From Tuwongella immobilis (GTDB lineage: Bacteria; Planctomycetota; Planctomycetia; Gemmatales; Gemmataceae): 64,000 nucleotides of DNA. The notes under the pieces are model-generated. The model ran no database searches. It saw only the letters and a list, made by a program, of their open reading frames with translations, and had not been told where the DNA came from. Each line of letters opens with the position of its first letter. The stretch's first letter is position 1. The stretch spans positions 5,804,920-5,868,919 of the forward strand of contig NZ_LR593887.1 in NCBI RefSeq assembly GCF_901538355.1. Reading direction: 5' to 3'. The position numbers were made by a program, and so were the translations under genes. Positions 20,958 to 29,869 of the stretch are shown here, piece by piece.

Positions 20958-21102
20958 GAGTCGATACGTCTCCACACACTCCAAGACGTGGTGTCCACCT
21001 GCCGAACATCTGGGGTTAAGATTCGATGCGATCTTCCCGCGCCAGGGTTTGCGGTCGATGAAACCAACAAAATTTGGTGGATAGTCGCCCCTGCCCTGTC
21101 GG

Positions 21103-21840
21103 ATGGAAACAGATATGAACGGTAACTCCTCCAAAAAGCCGATCCTGCGGCTGTGGCGTATCGCTTTCAGCGTGCTGATTGTGGGAGCACTGTGTTCGAT
21201 CGTTGCTTGGGTTGTCACGAACAGGATTCGCAGTAATCAAGCGGCTCATGCGCTCAAGTGTCACGGAAACTTTTGCTGCCTTGAAGTTGCAATGCGGAAT
21301 TACCATCAGCAACACGGACACTTTCCCCCGGCTTATCTGGCTGACAAAGACGGTAAGCCCGCTCACAGTTGGCGGGTGTTGCTTCTGGAAATACTCGAAC
21401 CCCAAGTGTTCGATGCCTACCGCTTTGATGAACCCTGGGATGGCCCGAACAATCGCCTACTCGCTAACCGAATGCCAACATGCTATGCGTGTTCTGAGGA
21501 TGATCGCAAACAGTTCCTCACGAACTACTTTGTGGTCATGGGGCCGGACACGGTCTTTCCGTATGCCAAGACGACCTCGCGTGATGATATCAAGCGACCT
21601 CGTGAGGATACAATTCTGCTGGTCGAGGTGGCAGGGCAAGGCATCCATTGGATGCAGCCAAGCGACCTGGATGTCAACACGATGAGCTTTGAACTCAACG
21701 ATCCGCAACGGCCCCGTATCTCTTCGACGCACGATGCTGGGCCGGGCGTGTATACGGTGGATGGAATGATGCTGCGGCTGACAAACGAAACGCCGGATCA
21801 GCTGCGGGAGATGCTTCGCATCACGCCTGAAGTCAAATAA
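21103..21840 (+). CDS. DUF1559-related membrane-anchored protein
   Basis: This 245-residue protein has one N-terminal transmembrane helix (about residues 17-40, IAFSVLIVGALCSIVAWVV). A pseudopilin-like ectodomain follows with KCHGNFCCLEVAMRNYHQQHGHFPPAYLADKDG, then SWRVLLLEILEPQ and the C-terminal STHDAGPGVYTVDGMMLRL, a relative of the DUF1559 H-X9-DG motif. It lacks the prepilin GFTLIELL cleavage site, so it is a membrane-anchored variant. Start ATG 21103 or 21115. Its final residues (TPEVK) belong to a 176-bp direct repeat that also ends the small membrane protein at 22646. Confidence 0.75.
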   Translation: METDMNGNSSKKPILRLWRIAFSVLIVGALCSIVAWVVTNRIRSNQAAHALKCHGNFCCLEVAMRNYHQQHGHFPPAYLADKDGKPAHSWRVLLLEILEPQVFDAYRFDEPWDGPNNRLLANRMPTCYACSEDDRKQFLTNYFVVMGPDTVFPYAKTTSRDDIKRPREDTILLVEVAGQGIHWMQPSDLDVNTMSFELNDPQRPRISSTHDAGPGVYTVDGMMLRLTNETPDQLREMLRITPEVK

Positions 21841-21996
21841 GCCTGCGGAACATCCTCCGCGATTCAGCATTGGGATACGAACGCATGGGGTAAGTGGTGA
21901 CTTGGCGAATTCGGTCGGCCAACACATCGTAAGCAAATCAGGCCGACATTCTCGCCGACACGGGGCCGCTGGACGCCGAACGCCCCCATCAAGTTC
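21821..21996 (+). repeat. 176-bp direct repeat, copy A (Rhs-linked)
   Basis: Recurs at 22941-23116 (offset 1,120 bp, no obvious indel, few substitutions). It contains the 3' codons TPEVK-stop of the upstream gene, a small hairpin GCGGA...TCCGC and the start of an Rhs-type sequence (SPTRGRWTPNAPI). Confidence 0.9.
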
Positions 21997-22146
21997 GAGG
22001 CAGGCGACCCGAACTTGTACCGCTTTGTGGGCAACCATCCCGCGAATGCGACTGACCCTTTGGGACTTCAGGAGCAGAAAAACGGAGACGATCTATTCCG
22101 TGCAGCAGGCAGCGAAACAGCGTTCCGAACGATATCATCGAGTTGA
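21901..22146 (+). pseudogene. Orphan tip of an Rhs/YD-repeat core
   Basis: One frame reads FSPTRGRWTPNAPIKFEAGD, then PNLYRFVGNHPANATDPLGL, then QEQKNGDDLFRAAGSETAF, stopping at 22144-22146. RGRW...PI.FEAGDPNLYRFVGNHPANATDPLG is the conserved end of the Rhs-associated core, which immediately precedes the variable C-terminal toxin in Rhs proteins. There is no upstream YD-repeat body and no start codon. A frame change near 22120 separates it from the following ORF (VPNDIIELILAVAKETK). It is a displaced Rhs tip, either a remnant or a silent module. Confidence 0.8.
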
Positions 22147-22622
22147 TCCTCGCTGTTGCCAAGGAGACCAAGTGCAAGCGACCCGGCTGGGCCGAGACTC
22201 ACAACTACTGCGAACGGTGGGCCGACACCTTCTCCAGAAACCTGTCCAAGTCCCTCAATGAGAAGGGGCTCAAGAATGGTTTGAAGGACGCAAGCGGTGG
22301 CGGAATCACTGGTCCGCTGGACAAGACCGTGTTCTTCGTGCCTGGTAGCTTCCCGATCTTCGACCCAGACCAAGACCACACGGCCATGAAGATCACGTTC
22401 AAGGACGGGACGATCTTCTACATCGACTGTAGCACAATCTCGGCGATGAACATCAACAATTTGACGAACGGGCCAAGTCATATCGGTTTGCCGGGACAGA
22501 TCCCGCCCTCTTGGGAGAAATACCCAAGGGAACCAAAGCCTGAGAAGCCCATCGATCTCAAGAAGTTGGGGCCTGATGGGATGAGCATGGACGGTAGCAT
22601 ACTCTGGGGTCCCCGCCCCTGA
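22143..22622 (+). CDS. Rhs C-terminal (toxin-like) domain, unknown activity
   Basis: The frame continues directly from the Rhs core tip after a one-base shift (NDIIELILAVAKETKCKRPG). It encodes WAETHNYCERWADTFSRNLS, then SLNEKGLKNGLKDASGG, FFVPGSFPIFDPDQDHTAMK, ITFKDGTIFYIDCSTISAMN and a proline-rich end. CERWAD and DHTAMKITFKDG...YIDCST suggest a cysteine/histidine-containing fold, similar to some papain-like or permuted toxin domains, but I cannot assign a family. Its position after DPLGL makes a polymorphic-toxin C-terminus the best reading. The start given is only the first internal ATG-equivalent. Confidence 0.6.
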   Translation: MILAVAKETKCKRPGWAETHNYCERWADTFSRNLSKSLNEKGLKNGLKDASGGGITGPLDKTVFFVPGSFPIFDPDQDHTAMKITFKDGTIFYIDCSTISAMNINNLTNGPSHIGLPGQIPPSWEKYPREPKPEKPIDLKKLGPDGMSMDGSILWGPRP

Positions 22623-22645
22623 TCTTCTGCTCGAAGGGCAAAGTT

Positions 22646-22960
22646 ATGGCACGCTTTCGCAGGATATTCACCTTCTGGTTCGCTCTTGTATTCGTGTCGT
22701 TTGCATTGGCAAACCTTACCGGCGTGATTCGCCCGAGGGGTCTGTTGCCGTTTCGCTTTACTGGGTTTCCATTCACCTTCATGACATGGGGACTCGGTAT
22801 TGAGGAATACTTCGATTGGCAGTTACTGCTCCTGAATTGTTTGATCGGCTGTGTGGGAGCAGTCTTCATCGCAGGAGTTTTAGCCTGGATTCGGTGCAAG
22901 TCGGTCAATGATAGAAAAGCAGCACAAGCCGGATCGAACATCACACCTGAAGTCAAATAA
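22646..22960 (+). CDS. Small membrane protein, possible immunity protein
   Basis: This 104-residue protein has two hydrophobic segments: IFTFWFALVFVSFALANLTG (about residues 6-25) and LLLNCLIGCVGAVFIAGVLA (about 60-80). A short positive C-terminal tail ends in TPEVK, which is encoded by the 176-bp repeat. It lies 23 bp after the putative Rhs C-terminal domain, the usual place for a cognate immunity gene. That role is inferred only from position. It may equally be an unrelated membrane protein carried with the module. Confidence 0.6.
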   Translation: MARFRRIFTFWFALVFVSFALANLTGVIRPRGLLPFRFTGFPFTFMTWGLGIEEYFDWQLLLLNCLIGCVGAVFIAGVLAWIRCKSVNDRKAAQAGSNITPEVK

Positions 22961-23116
22961 GCGTGCGGAACATCCTCCGCGATTCAGCAATGGGATACGA
23001 ACGCATGGGGTAAGTGGTGACTTGGCGAATTCGGTCGGCCAACTCACCGGAAGCAAATCAGGCCGAGATTCTCGCCAACACGGGGCCGCTGGACGCCGAA
23101 CGCCCCCATCGAGTTC
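22941..23116 (+). repeat. 176-bp direct repeat, copy B
   Basis: Second copy of 21821-21996. Here the Rhs frame stops immediately after PIEF (TGA 23117-23119), so no toxin domain follows. The module between the copies could be lost or gained by homologous recombination. Confidence 0.9.
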
Positions 23117-23128
23117 TGATGCCCAGAC

Positions 23129-23200
23129 ACCGCCTCAGCCGCGGCACCCTGACGGCGGGGCAGCGGTGGTTTCTGAACCATCGCTCAGCGTTTGCCACGA
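23129..23200 (+). repeat. Degenerate attC-like remnant at the right edge of the island
   Basis: CAGACACCGCCTCAGCCGCG then GCACCCTGACGGCGGGG matches the left arm of attC site 5 (CAGACGCCGCCTCAGCCGCG). No proper right arm follows; TCGCTCAGCGTTTGCC resembles the centre of other sites. It shows the array once extended past the Rhs module. Confidence 0.6.
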
Positions 23201-23557
23201 GAGTGGGCTGGGGCGTTCTTCGAGCGTGATGAGCGTCCCTTCCGTCAGCACTTTGGCGGCTAATTCCAAACAGCGAAAGGCCGCGAAGGCATCCTGGCAT
23301 CGGTTCCCGTTGCGAGGATTGATGCCACCAATGTTGCGTTGGGAATCCGTCACCGTGGATTGCCTCGGATCGTCTCAACGCGAACCATGATCCCAACGAA
23401 TTCCGATCATGCCCTTCCCGAGCGATCATTTCCACAAAAATCCCCCCAAGCGCCCCGGCCATCCCTTAGTGGGACAAGCGGAGCGGGTTGGGGGGTGTTG
23501 GTGTCAGTCGGTGTCAGTCAGTTAGCGGTGGCGCGCTTGGGGCGGCGCGTTGGGCGG
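23201..23557. other. Gene-poor junction with a minus-strand gene fragment
   Basis: No intact gene. On the minus strand (about 23395-23210) a frame reads TDSQRNIGGINPRNGNRCQD, AFAAFRCLELAAKVLTEGTL and ITLEERPSPLS, which looks like the decayed remnant of a real protein whose family I cannot name. The last 100 bases contain GGTGTTGGTGTCAGTCGGTG-type repeats before the phosphoesterase gene's stop. Confidence 0.45.
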
Positions 23558-26221
23558 TCAATCGTCGTCGTCGTCGTCGGCATCAGCGTTAGCGGCGATT
23601 TTACCACGGAAGAAGGCCGCGCGGACGGGGGCGGGCATCGGCGAATTTGCGCCTTTGACCGATCGCCAAATGATCTCGTTGAAGATCAAATCATCCACCG
23701 CGTCTTCCTTCAGCGTCAGATCCGGCGTTTCGGACCACTTCGCACCAAATGCGCCCGGCTGATTCTTCGCATTCAGGTCGGTTTTCGGCACCCGGTGCGT
23801 GTATCCGGTCAGGTCCGGCTTGTCGGTGAAGCAGCCGTACATGGGTCGGGCGGCGGCGTCGAATTGGCTCATCGGTTGCAGGCCGAGAATCAGCTCCATC
23901 GTTCGCAGCATGCTCGACGTGGAATACATCGTGGAATCGACCGTCTTGCGGGCGGTGTATGGCGAGATCACCAGCGCGGGCGAACGGTGTGCATCGACGT
24001 GATCAGGCCCGTTCTGGGCATCGTCTTCCAGCACGAAAATCGCGGTTGTCGGCCAGAATTTCGACTGACTCATTCCTTCCACCAGCAGCCCCAACGCCAA
24101 ATCGTTCTCGGCGACCATGGCGGTCGGCGTCGGCTTGCCGATGCGGGTGCCATAGGTATGGTCGTTCGGCAACCGCACAATTTGCAGCGCGGGCATCTCG
24201 CCCAGTTGCTCGAATCGCTTCACTTCGCTGAGGAATCGCTTGGCACGATCGACATCGAGATAATCCAGGTCATACCCGCGGAATCCCGGATCGATATGCC
24301 CCACGAGCGCAGGCACGGAGGCCACTCCGGGATCATTCGCGGTCTTGCCGTTGGACACCCATTCGCCGTAGCTGCGGTAGCTCACGCCGGCTTCCTTGGC
24401 ACGATCCCACAGGTAACCCCCTGCCGGGCGGGCCGCCTGATCGTGCGAGCCTTCGCTGGGGTAGCCGATCTTGTTCTTGGACGGTGCCCCACGATACGAC
24501 AACGGCCAATGCTTCTCGACAAAGTCGGTCGCGTATGCGCCCATGCTCCATTCATGGCCATCCGCCGAGACTTCGCCATCGACATAGAAATTGTCGAGCA
24601 ACACGAATTCACGAGCCAGCGCGTGATGATTCGGCGTGATCGGCTCCGGGAACAGGCAAATCGACGGATCGCCGTTGCCTTCCTTCATATCGCCAAAGAC
24701 CTGATCGTAGGTGCGATTCTCTTTGATCACATAAATGACATGCTTGATGGGCGAGGCTTGCCCGACGATGCGCGGGATCGGCGAATTCGCCGGGACATTT
24801 TCGGATCGCGGCGCGGCATCGGCCCGCAGCGGCGAACAGGCAAACGCCGTCTTGCTATACGCCGCCAATTGCTCCGGCGTCGGCATCGGAATCGTCGAAA
24901 CCGTCCCACGGAACAGCGAGCCAATGTAATCCACCAGGCTGCGTTCAAACGGATTGTACGGATTCGGCCCGTTGCGATTCGGCTTGGAAATCATCCCCTT
25001 GCCGTTGGCCACATACAGCTTCCGATCGGCGGGATTGTATCGCACCGAGGTCGGATACCACCCGGTGGGAATGAAGCCCAGCGACTGCACTTTCTTGGGG
25101 TTTTCGACGTTCAGCACGGTCAAATTGTTGGCCGCCGCGTTCGCCACAAATAGCAATTTCCCATCCGGGGTCATGCTGAGGCTATTGGGCGTATTTCCAG
25201 ACGGGGCCGTGGGATAGAGCGCACAATTCACCGTCTGCACCGCCGCGCCAGTGGCGAGATCCAACACGCTCACGCGGGTCGAATTCGAGCAGGCCACAAA
25301 CAGATAATTTCCATCCGCCGATTGCACCATTTCGGTGGGATGCGATGCAGTTTCCCAAGTGGTTTGCAGCGTATTCGTCGCCAGGTCGATGACGGCAACC
25401 CGCCCCTGACTCCACAGCGAAACAAATAACCGCTTGCCATTGCGTTCCGGCAGCACGGTATACGGGAACGATTCCACGCCCTTTTTCGGCTTATAGACAT
25501 CGCGGCCATCGTCTGGGCTGGGCGGTTCCCCCTTCAATTCCGGCTTGGCAGCGGGCTTTGGCTCGTCTTTGCCGGTGTCGTTCGGCTTCGCTCCCGCCGT
25601 CGGATTCGGAATCGCAATCGTGACGGTTTCACTCGGTTTTTCGAGCGGAATCCGAAACACGACATCGCCCCAAGTGCCCGCCGCGAACAATTCCTTGCCG
25701 CTGGGCGCGATTGCAATTCCACCGATAATCAGCGATGGAACGGCCGCTTTCAGCGCAATCGTCTTGGGTTGCGACAGCACCCCGTTCTCGAATTGGAACT
25801 GGTGGATGCGTTCAAATTCCGCACCCGAGACAAACAGTTGCTTGCCGTCCGGCGAGAAGGTCATGCCGTAAAAGGTCTGATCCAGCACAAATCGGCTGAT
25901 GATTTTGGTCCGCGGTTTGAGTCCGAGAATGATCACTTCATGATCGCGCATGCCGGAATGCAGCACGGCGGCGAAGTCGCCCGTGGGATGCAGTGCGATA
26001 TTCACCGGCAGATCGCCCACTTCCTGGGCGGTTCCGGCAGGCCGCAATTTCCACTGATTGGGCAATTGAATGAAGCCATCGGTGGTCATGCCCGGCAGAT
26101 CGCGGGTCGGCTTCAACGGAGCTGCTTCCGCTACCAGTTGGGGACGCTCACTGAGTCCCAGCAACAATACCAGGGTGCCGCCGATCAGCACCAATCCCGC
26201 CAGAATCGATCGACTTCGCAT
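23558..26221 (-). CDS. Secreted beta-propeller phosphoesterase
   Basis: About 887 residues with a signal peptide (RSRSILAGLVLIGGTLVLLLGL). A YVTN-type seven-bladed propeller follows (LFVSGAEFERIHQF, YLFVACSNSTRVSVLDLATG, LLFVANAAANNLTVLNVENP). The C-terminal half is a phosphoesterase of the phospholipase C/acid phosphatase superfamily, with HVIYVIKENRTYDQVFGDM (active-site region), NHHALAREFVLLDNFYVDGE, FVLEDDAQNGPDHVDAHRSP and SMLRTMELILGL. It should act outside the cytoplasm on phosphate esters; the substrate is unknown. ATG 26221 is chosen (AGGA 7-10 bp upstream) over two earlier ATGs that would precede the signal peptide. The C-terminus is poly-aspartate. Confidence 0.88.
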   Translation of the reverse strand: MRSRSILAGLVLIGGTLVLLLGLSERPQLVAEAAPLKPTRDLPGMTTDGFIQLPNQWKLRPAGTAQEVGDLPVNIALHPTGDFAAVLHSGMRDHEVIILGLKPRTKIISRFVLDQTFYGMTFSPDGKQLFVSGAEFERIHQFQFENGVLSQPKTIALKAAVPSLIIGGIAIAPSGKELFAAGTWGDVVFRIPLEKPSETVTIAIPNPTAGAKPNDTGKDEPKPAAKPELKGEPPSPDDGRDVYKPKKGVESFPYTVLPERNGKRLFVSLWSQGRVAVIDLATNTLQTTWETASHPTEMVQSADGNYLFVACSNSTRVSVLDLATGAAVQTVNCALYPTAPSGNTPNSLSMTPDGKLLFVANAAANNLTVLNVENPKKVQSLGFIPTGWYPTSVRYNPADRKLYVANGKGMISKPNRNGPNPYNPFERSLVDYIGSLFRGTVSTIPMPTPEQLAAYSKTAFACSPLRADAAPRSENVPANSPIPRIVGQASPIKHVIYVIKENRTYDQVFGDMKEGNGDPSICLFPEPITPNHHALAREFVLLDNFYVDGEVSADGHEWSMGAYATDFVEKHWPLSYRGAPSKNKIGYPSEGSHDQAARPAGGYLWDRAKEAGVSYRSYGEWVSNGKTANDPGVASVPALVGHIDPGFRGYDLDYLDVDRAKRFLSEVKRFEQLGEMPALQIVRLPNDHTYGTRIGKPTPTAMVAENDLALGLLVEGMSQSKFWPTTAIFVLEDDAQNGPDHVDAHRSPALVISPYTARKTVDSTMYSTSSMLRTMELILGLQPMSQFDAAARPMYGCFTDKPDLTGYTHRVPKTDLNAKNQPGAFGAKWSETPDLTLKEDAVDDLIFNEIIWRSVKGANSPMPAPVRAAFFRGKIAANADADDDDDD

Positions 26222-26455
26222 CCGTAATTCCTGACTTCCGATGGCCATTCGTTCCCGCCGATTTCCGGTCAATCGACGCTCGGTTCCGCTCGATTATCCG
26301 ACATTTCGAGTGCAGACAACAATGAAGAAGCGGTGAATCTTCCGCAACTTTTTCCAAACGACGCGGGAATAAATTCGCGGAGTTGGGATCACTAAGGTGT
26401 CACATTCACGCCAACGCTGTTGGCACCAATTGCACCAAAACCGTAGGGGTTTTCC

Positions 26456-28066
26456 ATGCTCACATTGCGCCTCATGGCGTGGTTTTGTGCCATGCCCGCG
26501 ACGATGCTGGTCGCCGCCATTGGCTGCGATGGTCCCCGTTCTCCGATGGGGATGCCACCCCAAGATTATCGCGTCGAAACGTCTCAAATCGCCGGCGGTC
26601 CCCCCGAATCGCCGCAGAACGAACGCTACGAATCGTTCCGAGAGAATCGATTCGAACTCGTTGCCCAGCAACCGCTTGCGACATTCTCGGCCGATGTCAA
26701 CACGGCATCGTATTCCAACATCCGCAATCTGTTGCAGAACGGCCAGCGTCCGCCGGTGGATGCCATTCGCACCGCCGAACTCATCAACTATTTCGATTAC
26801 GATTATCCTCGCCCGAAAGGGGACGATCCGGTCGCATTCCAACTGGAAATGGGCCCCTGTGCCTGGAAGCCACTGCACCGCGTGCTGAAAATCAGCCTAG
26901 CCGCCAAGCGATTTTCTGCGGAACAACTCCCACCTCGCAACCTCGTTTTTCTGGTGGATACGTCTGGATCGATGAACGCCGACAACAAAATTGGCCTGGT
27001 GAAACGCTCGCTGAAATTGCTCAGCGAATCACTGCGCGAGCAAGATTGGGTCTCGATCGTGACGTATGCGGGTTCGTCGGAATTGCTGCTGCCCACGACT
27101 TCGGGTGCCGATCGGGATTCGATTTCGCGGGCCATCGATTCGTTGTCCTGCAACGGAAGCACGAACGGAGCGGGTGGCATCGTCGCGGCATATGCGCAAG
27201 CAACCAAGCATCCGATCGCTGGAGGCATCAATCGTGTGATCCTCATGACCGATGGCGACTTTAATGTCGGAATTAACAACCCAACGGAACTGCAATCCTT
27301 GATTGAAGGCAAACGCAAAACGGGTGTCTACCTGACGGCCATCGGCTTTGGTCGCGGGAATCTGCGCGATGACATCATGGAGACGCTCGCCCGCCATGGA
27401 AATGGCCATTACGGCTACGTGGATAGCATCGATGAGGCCCGCAAACTCTTTGCCGATCAGGGTGGCGCACTCGTGACCGTAGCCAAAGATGTGAAATTGC
27501 AGGTGGAATTCAATCCGCTGCGGGTCGCGGCATATCGGCTGATTGGCTACGAAAATCGCGTCATGAAGGCCGAGGATTTCAAAAACGATGCCAAAGATGC
27601 GGGCGATCTCGGCAGTGGGCACACCGTCACCGCGCTCTTTGAAATCATCCCCACCGGCGTGAAATTGGAAGGCAGCGGAATCGATCCGTTGAAGTATCAA
27701 GCGACGGCAAAGAAGGCCAACGATGCGGCCCTGACCGGCGAATGGTGTACGGTGCGGATGCGTTACAAACAGCCCGACGCCGAGACCAGCGCGGAGTTGA
27801 CCGCGAAATTGGGAGCCGCCGCCGATCAAGCTAAACCGAGTGCAGATCTGCGGTTCGCGTCGGCAGTGTCGATGTTCGCTATGCTGCTGCGGGATTCGGA
27901 ATTCAAGGGCGAATCCAACTGGGACCGCGTGCGAACAGAAGCCGCCGCCGGGCAAATCGCGGATCGCACAGGCCGACGGGCCGAATTCCTTCGCCTCGTC
28001 GACCTGGCCAGCACACTCCCGCCGCCAAGCAGCGTTCCCCTGCCGAAAAACGCCCGCCCCGAGTGA
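26456..28066 (+). CDS. vWA-domain lipoprotein (YfbK-like)
   Basis: This 536-residue protein has a lipoprotein signal peptide ending VAAIGC. It carries an N-terminal YfbK-type segment (PLATFSADVNTASYSNIRNL...VDAIRTAELINYFDYDYP), a von Willebrand factor A domain with MIDAS DTSGSM (about residues 164-169) and later DGDFNVG, and a C-terminal DUF3520-like region (VEFNPLRVAAYRLIGYENR...DLRFASAVSMFAMLLRDS). It is predicted to be anchored to a membrane facing the periplasm and to bind a metal-dependent ligand. It is convergent with the next gene, with only 10 bp between stops. The 234 bp upstream (26222-26455) hold divergent promoters; none is clearly resolvable. Confidence 0.88.
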   Translation: MLTLRLMAWFCAMPATMLVAAIGCDGPRSPMGMPPQDYRVETSQIAGGPPESPQNERYESFRENRFELVAQQPLATFSADVNTASYSNIRNLLQNGQRPPVDAIRTAELINYFDYDYPRPKGDDPVAFQLEMGPCAWKPLHRVLKISLAAKRFSAEQLPPRNLVFLVDTSGSMNADNKIGLVKRSLKLLSESLREQDWVSIVTYAGSSELLLPTTSGADRDSISRAIDSLSCNGSTNGAGGIVAAYAQATKHPIAGGINRVILMTDGDFNVGINNPTELQSLIEGKRKTGVYLTAIGFGRGNLRDDIMETLARHGNGHYGYVDSIDEARKLFADQGGALVTVAKDVKLQVEFNPLRVAAYRLIGYENRVMKAEDFKNDAKDAGDLGSGHTVTALFEIIPTGVKLEGSGIDPLKYQATAKKANDAALTGEWCTVRMRYKQPDAETSAELTAKLGAAADQAKPSADLRFASAVSMFAMLLRDSEFKGESNWDRVRTEAAAGQIADRTGRRAEFLRLVDLASTLPPPSSVPLPKNARPE

Positions 28067-28076
28067 TCGTGGCCGA

Positions 28077-28844
28077 TTACTTACTCGGCGGAAAATTCGG
28101 CGTCTTCGTCAAATCATCAGCCTGGATCGTCGGCAGAACTTTTGGAGCGTCAATCATCGGATCTGCTGACTGAATGATCGGCAGAAGTTTCGGAGCAACA
28201 ATCGTCTGATCTGCCGATTCGATCATCGGCGGTTCAGGCGATTGACCGCTATGGGCTTCGACAATCGGCTTCATCACCGGCACGGTGAAGCTGGCCTGAG
28301 CGATCGGCCCGGCATGCGGCGGTTCCGGAGATTCTCCGCTAATTGCTTCCACCAGCACCAGTTTCGAGGGCCGCGTCAGGCTCGTCAGCGAGACGACACC
28401 GCCACTCATTGGTGAACGAACTTCGCGGGGAGCCACGGTCAACACTTCGACATCCGCCGGGCCATCCTCCGGCAAATACGGCATCGCCATGGGCAACGGC
28501 ATCGCCTGCGAACCGGCAATGTCGCGGGCCGACTCAAACGCCGCCACCGATGCCGATTCCGACTCCGCGGATCGCGTGGCGGGCGATTCCATCACCCGAG
28601 ACAGATCGATGACTTCGACGAATTCCGGCTGAAGATCGAGCTTTTTCGGTGCGGGACTGGCGGTGGTTTCGGGAGGGACCAGTTCAATGGTCGTCGATTT
28701 CATATTCCACGCAACGGAGAGCGATGCAGGCTCCGCGGAACCAACCAGATGCGGGGTCGCCGTCGGTTCACCGGGCCAATTCAGCCACGCCACCAATGCC
28801 GCACCACCGGCCAACGCCGCTCCCCGCCAGAAGTGTTTGTGCAT
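28077..28844 (-). CDS. Single-span secreted or anchored hypothetical protein
   Basis: Starting at the ATG giving MHKHFWRGAALAGGAALVAW (28844), the protein has an N-terminal hydrophobic signal/anchor. A long low-complexity ectodomain rich in P, E, S and A follows. Two related C-terminal stretches are visible (VEAISGESPEPPHAGPIAQA and VEAHSGQSPEPPMIESADQT), then three short repeats around APKLLPIIQSADPMIDAPKV. No enzyme motif is seen. It is probably a planctomycete-specific envelope protein. An upstream in-frame ATG at 28880 is less likely, because it would put 12 charged residues before the signal. Confidence 0.65.
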   Translation of the reverse strand: MHKHFWRGAALAGGAALVAWLNWPGEPTATPHLVGSAEPASLSVAWNMKSTTIELVPPETTASPAPKKLDLQPEFVEVIDLSRVMESPATRSAESESASVAAFESARDIAGSQAMPLPMAMPYLPEDGPADVEVLTVAPREVRSPMSGGVVSLTSLTRPSKLVLVEAISGESPEPPHAGPIAQASFTVPVMKPIVEAHSGQSPEPPMIESADQTIVAPKLLPIIQSADPMIDAPKVLPTIQADDLTKTPNFPPSK

Positions 28845-28913
28845 ATGACGTTCCTTGTCTTGTGTCGGCCACCGGGCCATGGTTTGCGATTGCGTCCCTG
28901 CAATCCGCGCGGG

Positions 28914-29627
28914 TTATACCCCGCCCCCCGCATCGCCGGAAGGCCAATTTTCCGCCGCCAGTGGCAGCAAATCGGCGAACCAAAATCCGTCCCGCTCCAC
29001 GATTTCGCCGGGCTGCACTCGAATGGGGTGTGCGAACATCGGCCCGGTATGACAAAACGTGTGAAACTCCCCATTTTCGCCACAGCGATCAACCGACGGC
29101 GGGAGCGCGGCCAGCAAGTCCGCATTCCATTCTCGCCCAACGAAACTCGGCGATAACTGCTTGGGATCGACACAGGTTAGCGTTGCCCGAAATCCTGCCG
29201 CCAGCATTGTTTCCGCCAATTGCGGCATCTGTTCCCGAGTGCCCCAGATGGGGAACCACGGCTCGATCCCCGTCCCGGCAAGTTGCCGTTCTCGGTAGGC
29301 GCGAATGTCTTCCAAAAAGAGATCACCGAAGGCAAATCGCGTGACCGATTCGGCGACGGCCCGCTCGATCACGCCGCCCATGATTGCTTCGTACTCGGCG
29401 TTGCTGCACGGCCACGGCAGCGGAATCGGCCACCACGGAATCCCCGCCGCATCCGCTTGCGCCTGCACCAATTCGTTGCGGACACCATGCATCGCCACCC
29501 GGCCAAAGGTTGCGTTGACGGTCGTCACCAGCCCGACAATGTCAACATCGTCCCGCTGGCGCAGCGTGTGCAACATCCAGGCGGAATCCTTCCCCGAACT
29601 CCAAGACACCAGCACGCGATGCCGCAT
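28914..29627 (-). CDS. Dph6/DUF71-type ATP-pyrophosphatase
   Basis: This protein of about 237 residues belongs to the diphthine-ammonia ligase (DUF71) branch of the N-type ATP-PPases. It has the PP-loop SWSSGKDSAW (about residues 7-16) and later HGVRNELVQAQADAAGIPWW. RFAFGDLFLEDIRAYRERQL matches the family's FGDL..ED.R..RE motif, and GENGEFHTFCHTGPMF matches the GE.GEfHT...GP motif. In eukaryotes this enzyme completes diphthamide. Bacteria lack diphthamide, so the amidated substrate here is unknown. Start ATG 29627 or the adjacent 29630. Confidence 0.85.
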   Translation of the reverse strand: MRHRVLVSWSSGKDSAWMLHTLRQRDDVDIVGLVTTVNATFGRVAMHGVRNELVQAQADAAGIPWWPIPLPWPCSNAEYEAIMGGVIERAVAESVTRFAFGDLFLEDIRAYRERQLAGTGIEPWFPIWGTREQMPQLAETMLAAGFRATLTCVDPKQLSPSFVGREWNADLLAALPPSVDRCGENGEFHTFCHTGPMFAHPIRVQPGEIVERDGFWFADLLPLAAENWPSGDAGGGV

Positions 29628-29869
29628 CATCCGCCCCCGAGTAGGCCACACGTCCCGCCGGAAATGGCTGCCCGTCGCCGAATCGATTCCGCGCGTTGGA
29701 ATGCGTCAATCGTTGAATGTGGACCGAAACCGAATCGACGCGAAGCGGAGAATCCCCGCAGGCGGTTCCCGTAGGAATTCACCCGAGAATGCGTCACTGG
29801 GCCGGGGCATGGGACGATGTCCCACGCCGCTGCCGATTCTCTTCGCGGATCGCACGAGTTGGGTTGACG

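Noticed and set aside
7000-23200. Prophage
   Set aside because: No capsid, terminase, tail or lysis gene. The only recombinase is IntI-like and truncated.
23339-25153. Plus-strand ORF of 604 aa
   Set aside because: Antisense to the beta-propeller phosphoesterase, whose motifs are unmistakable; low-complexity R/V/G/I composition.
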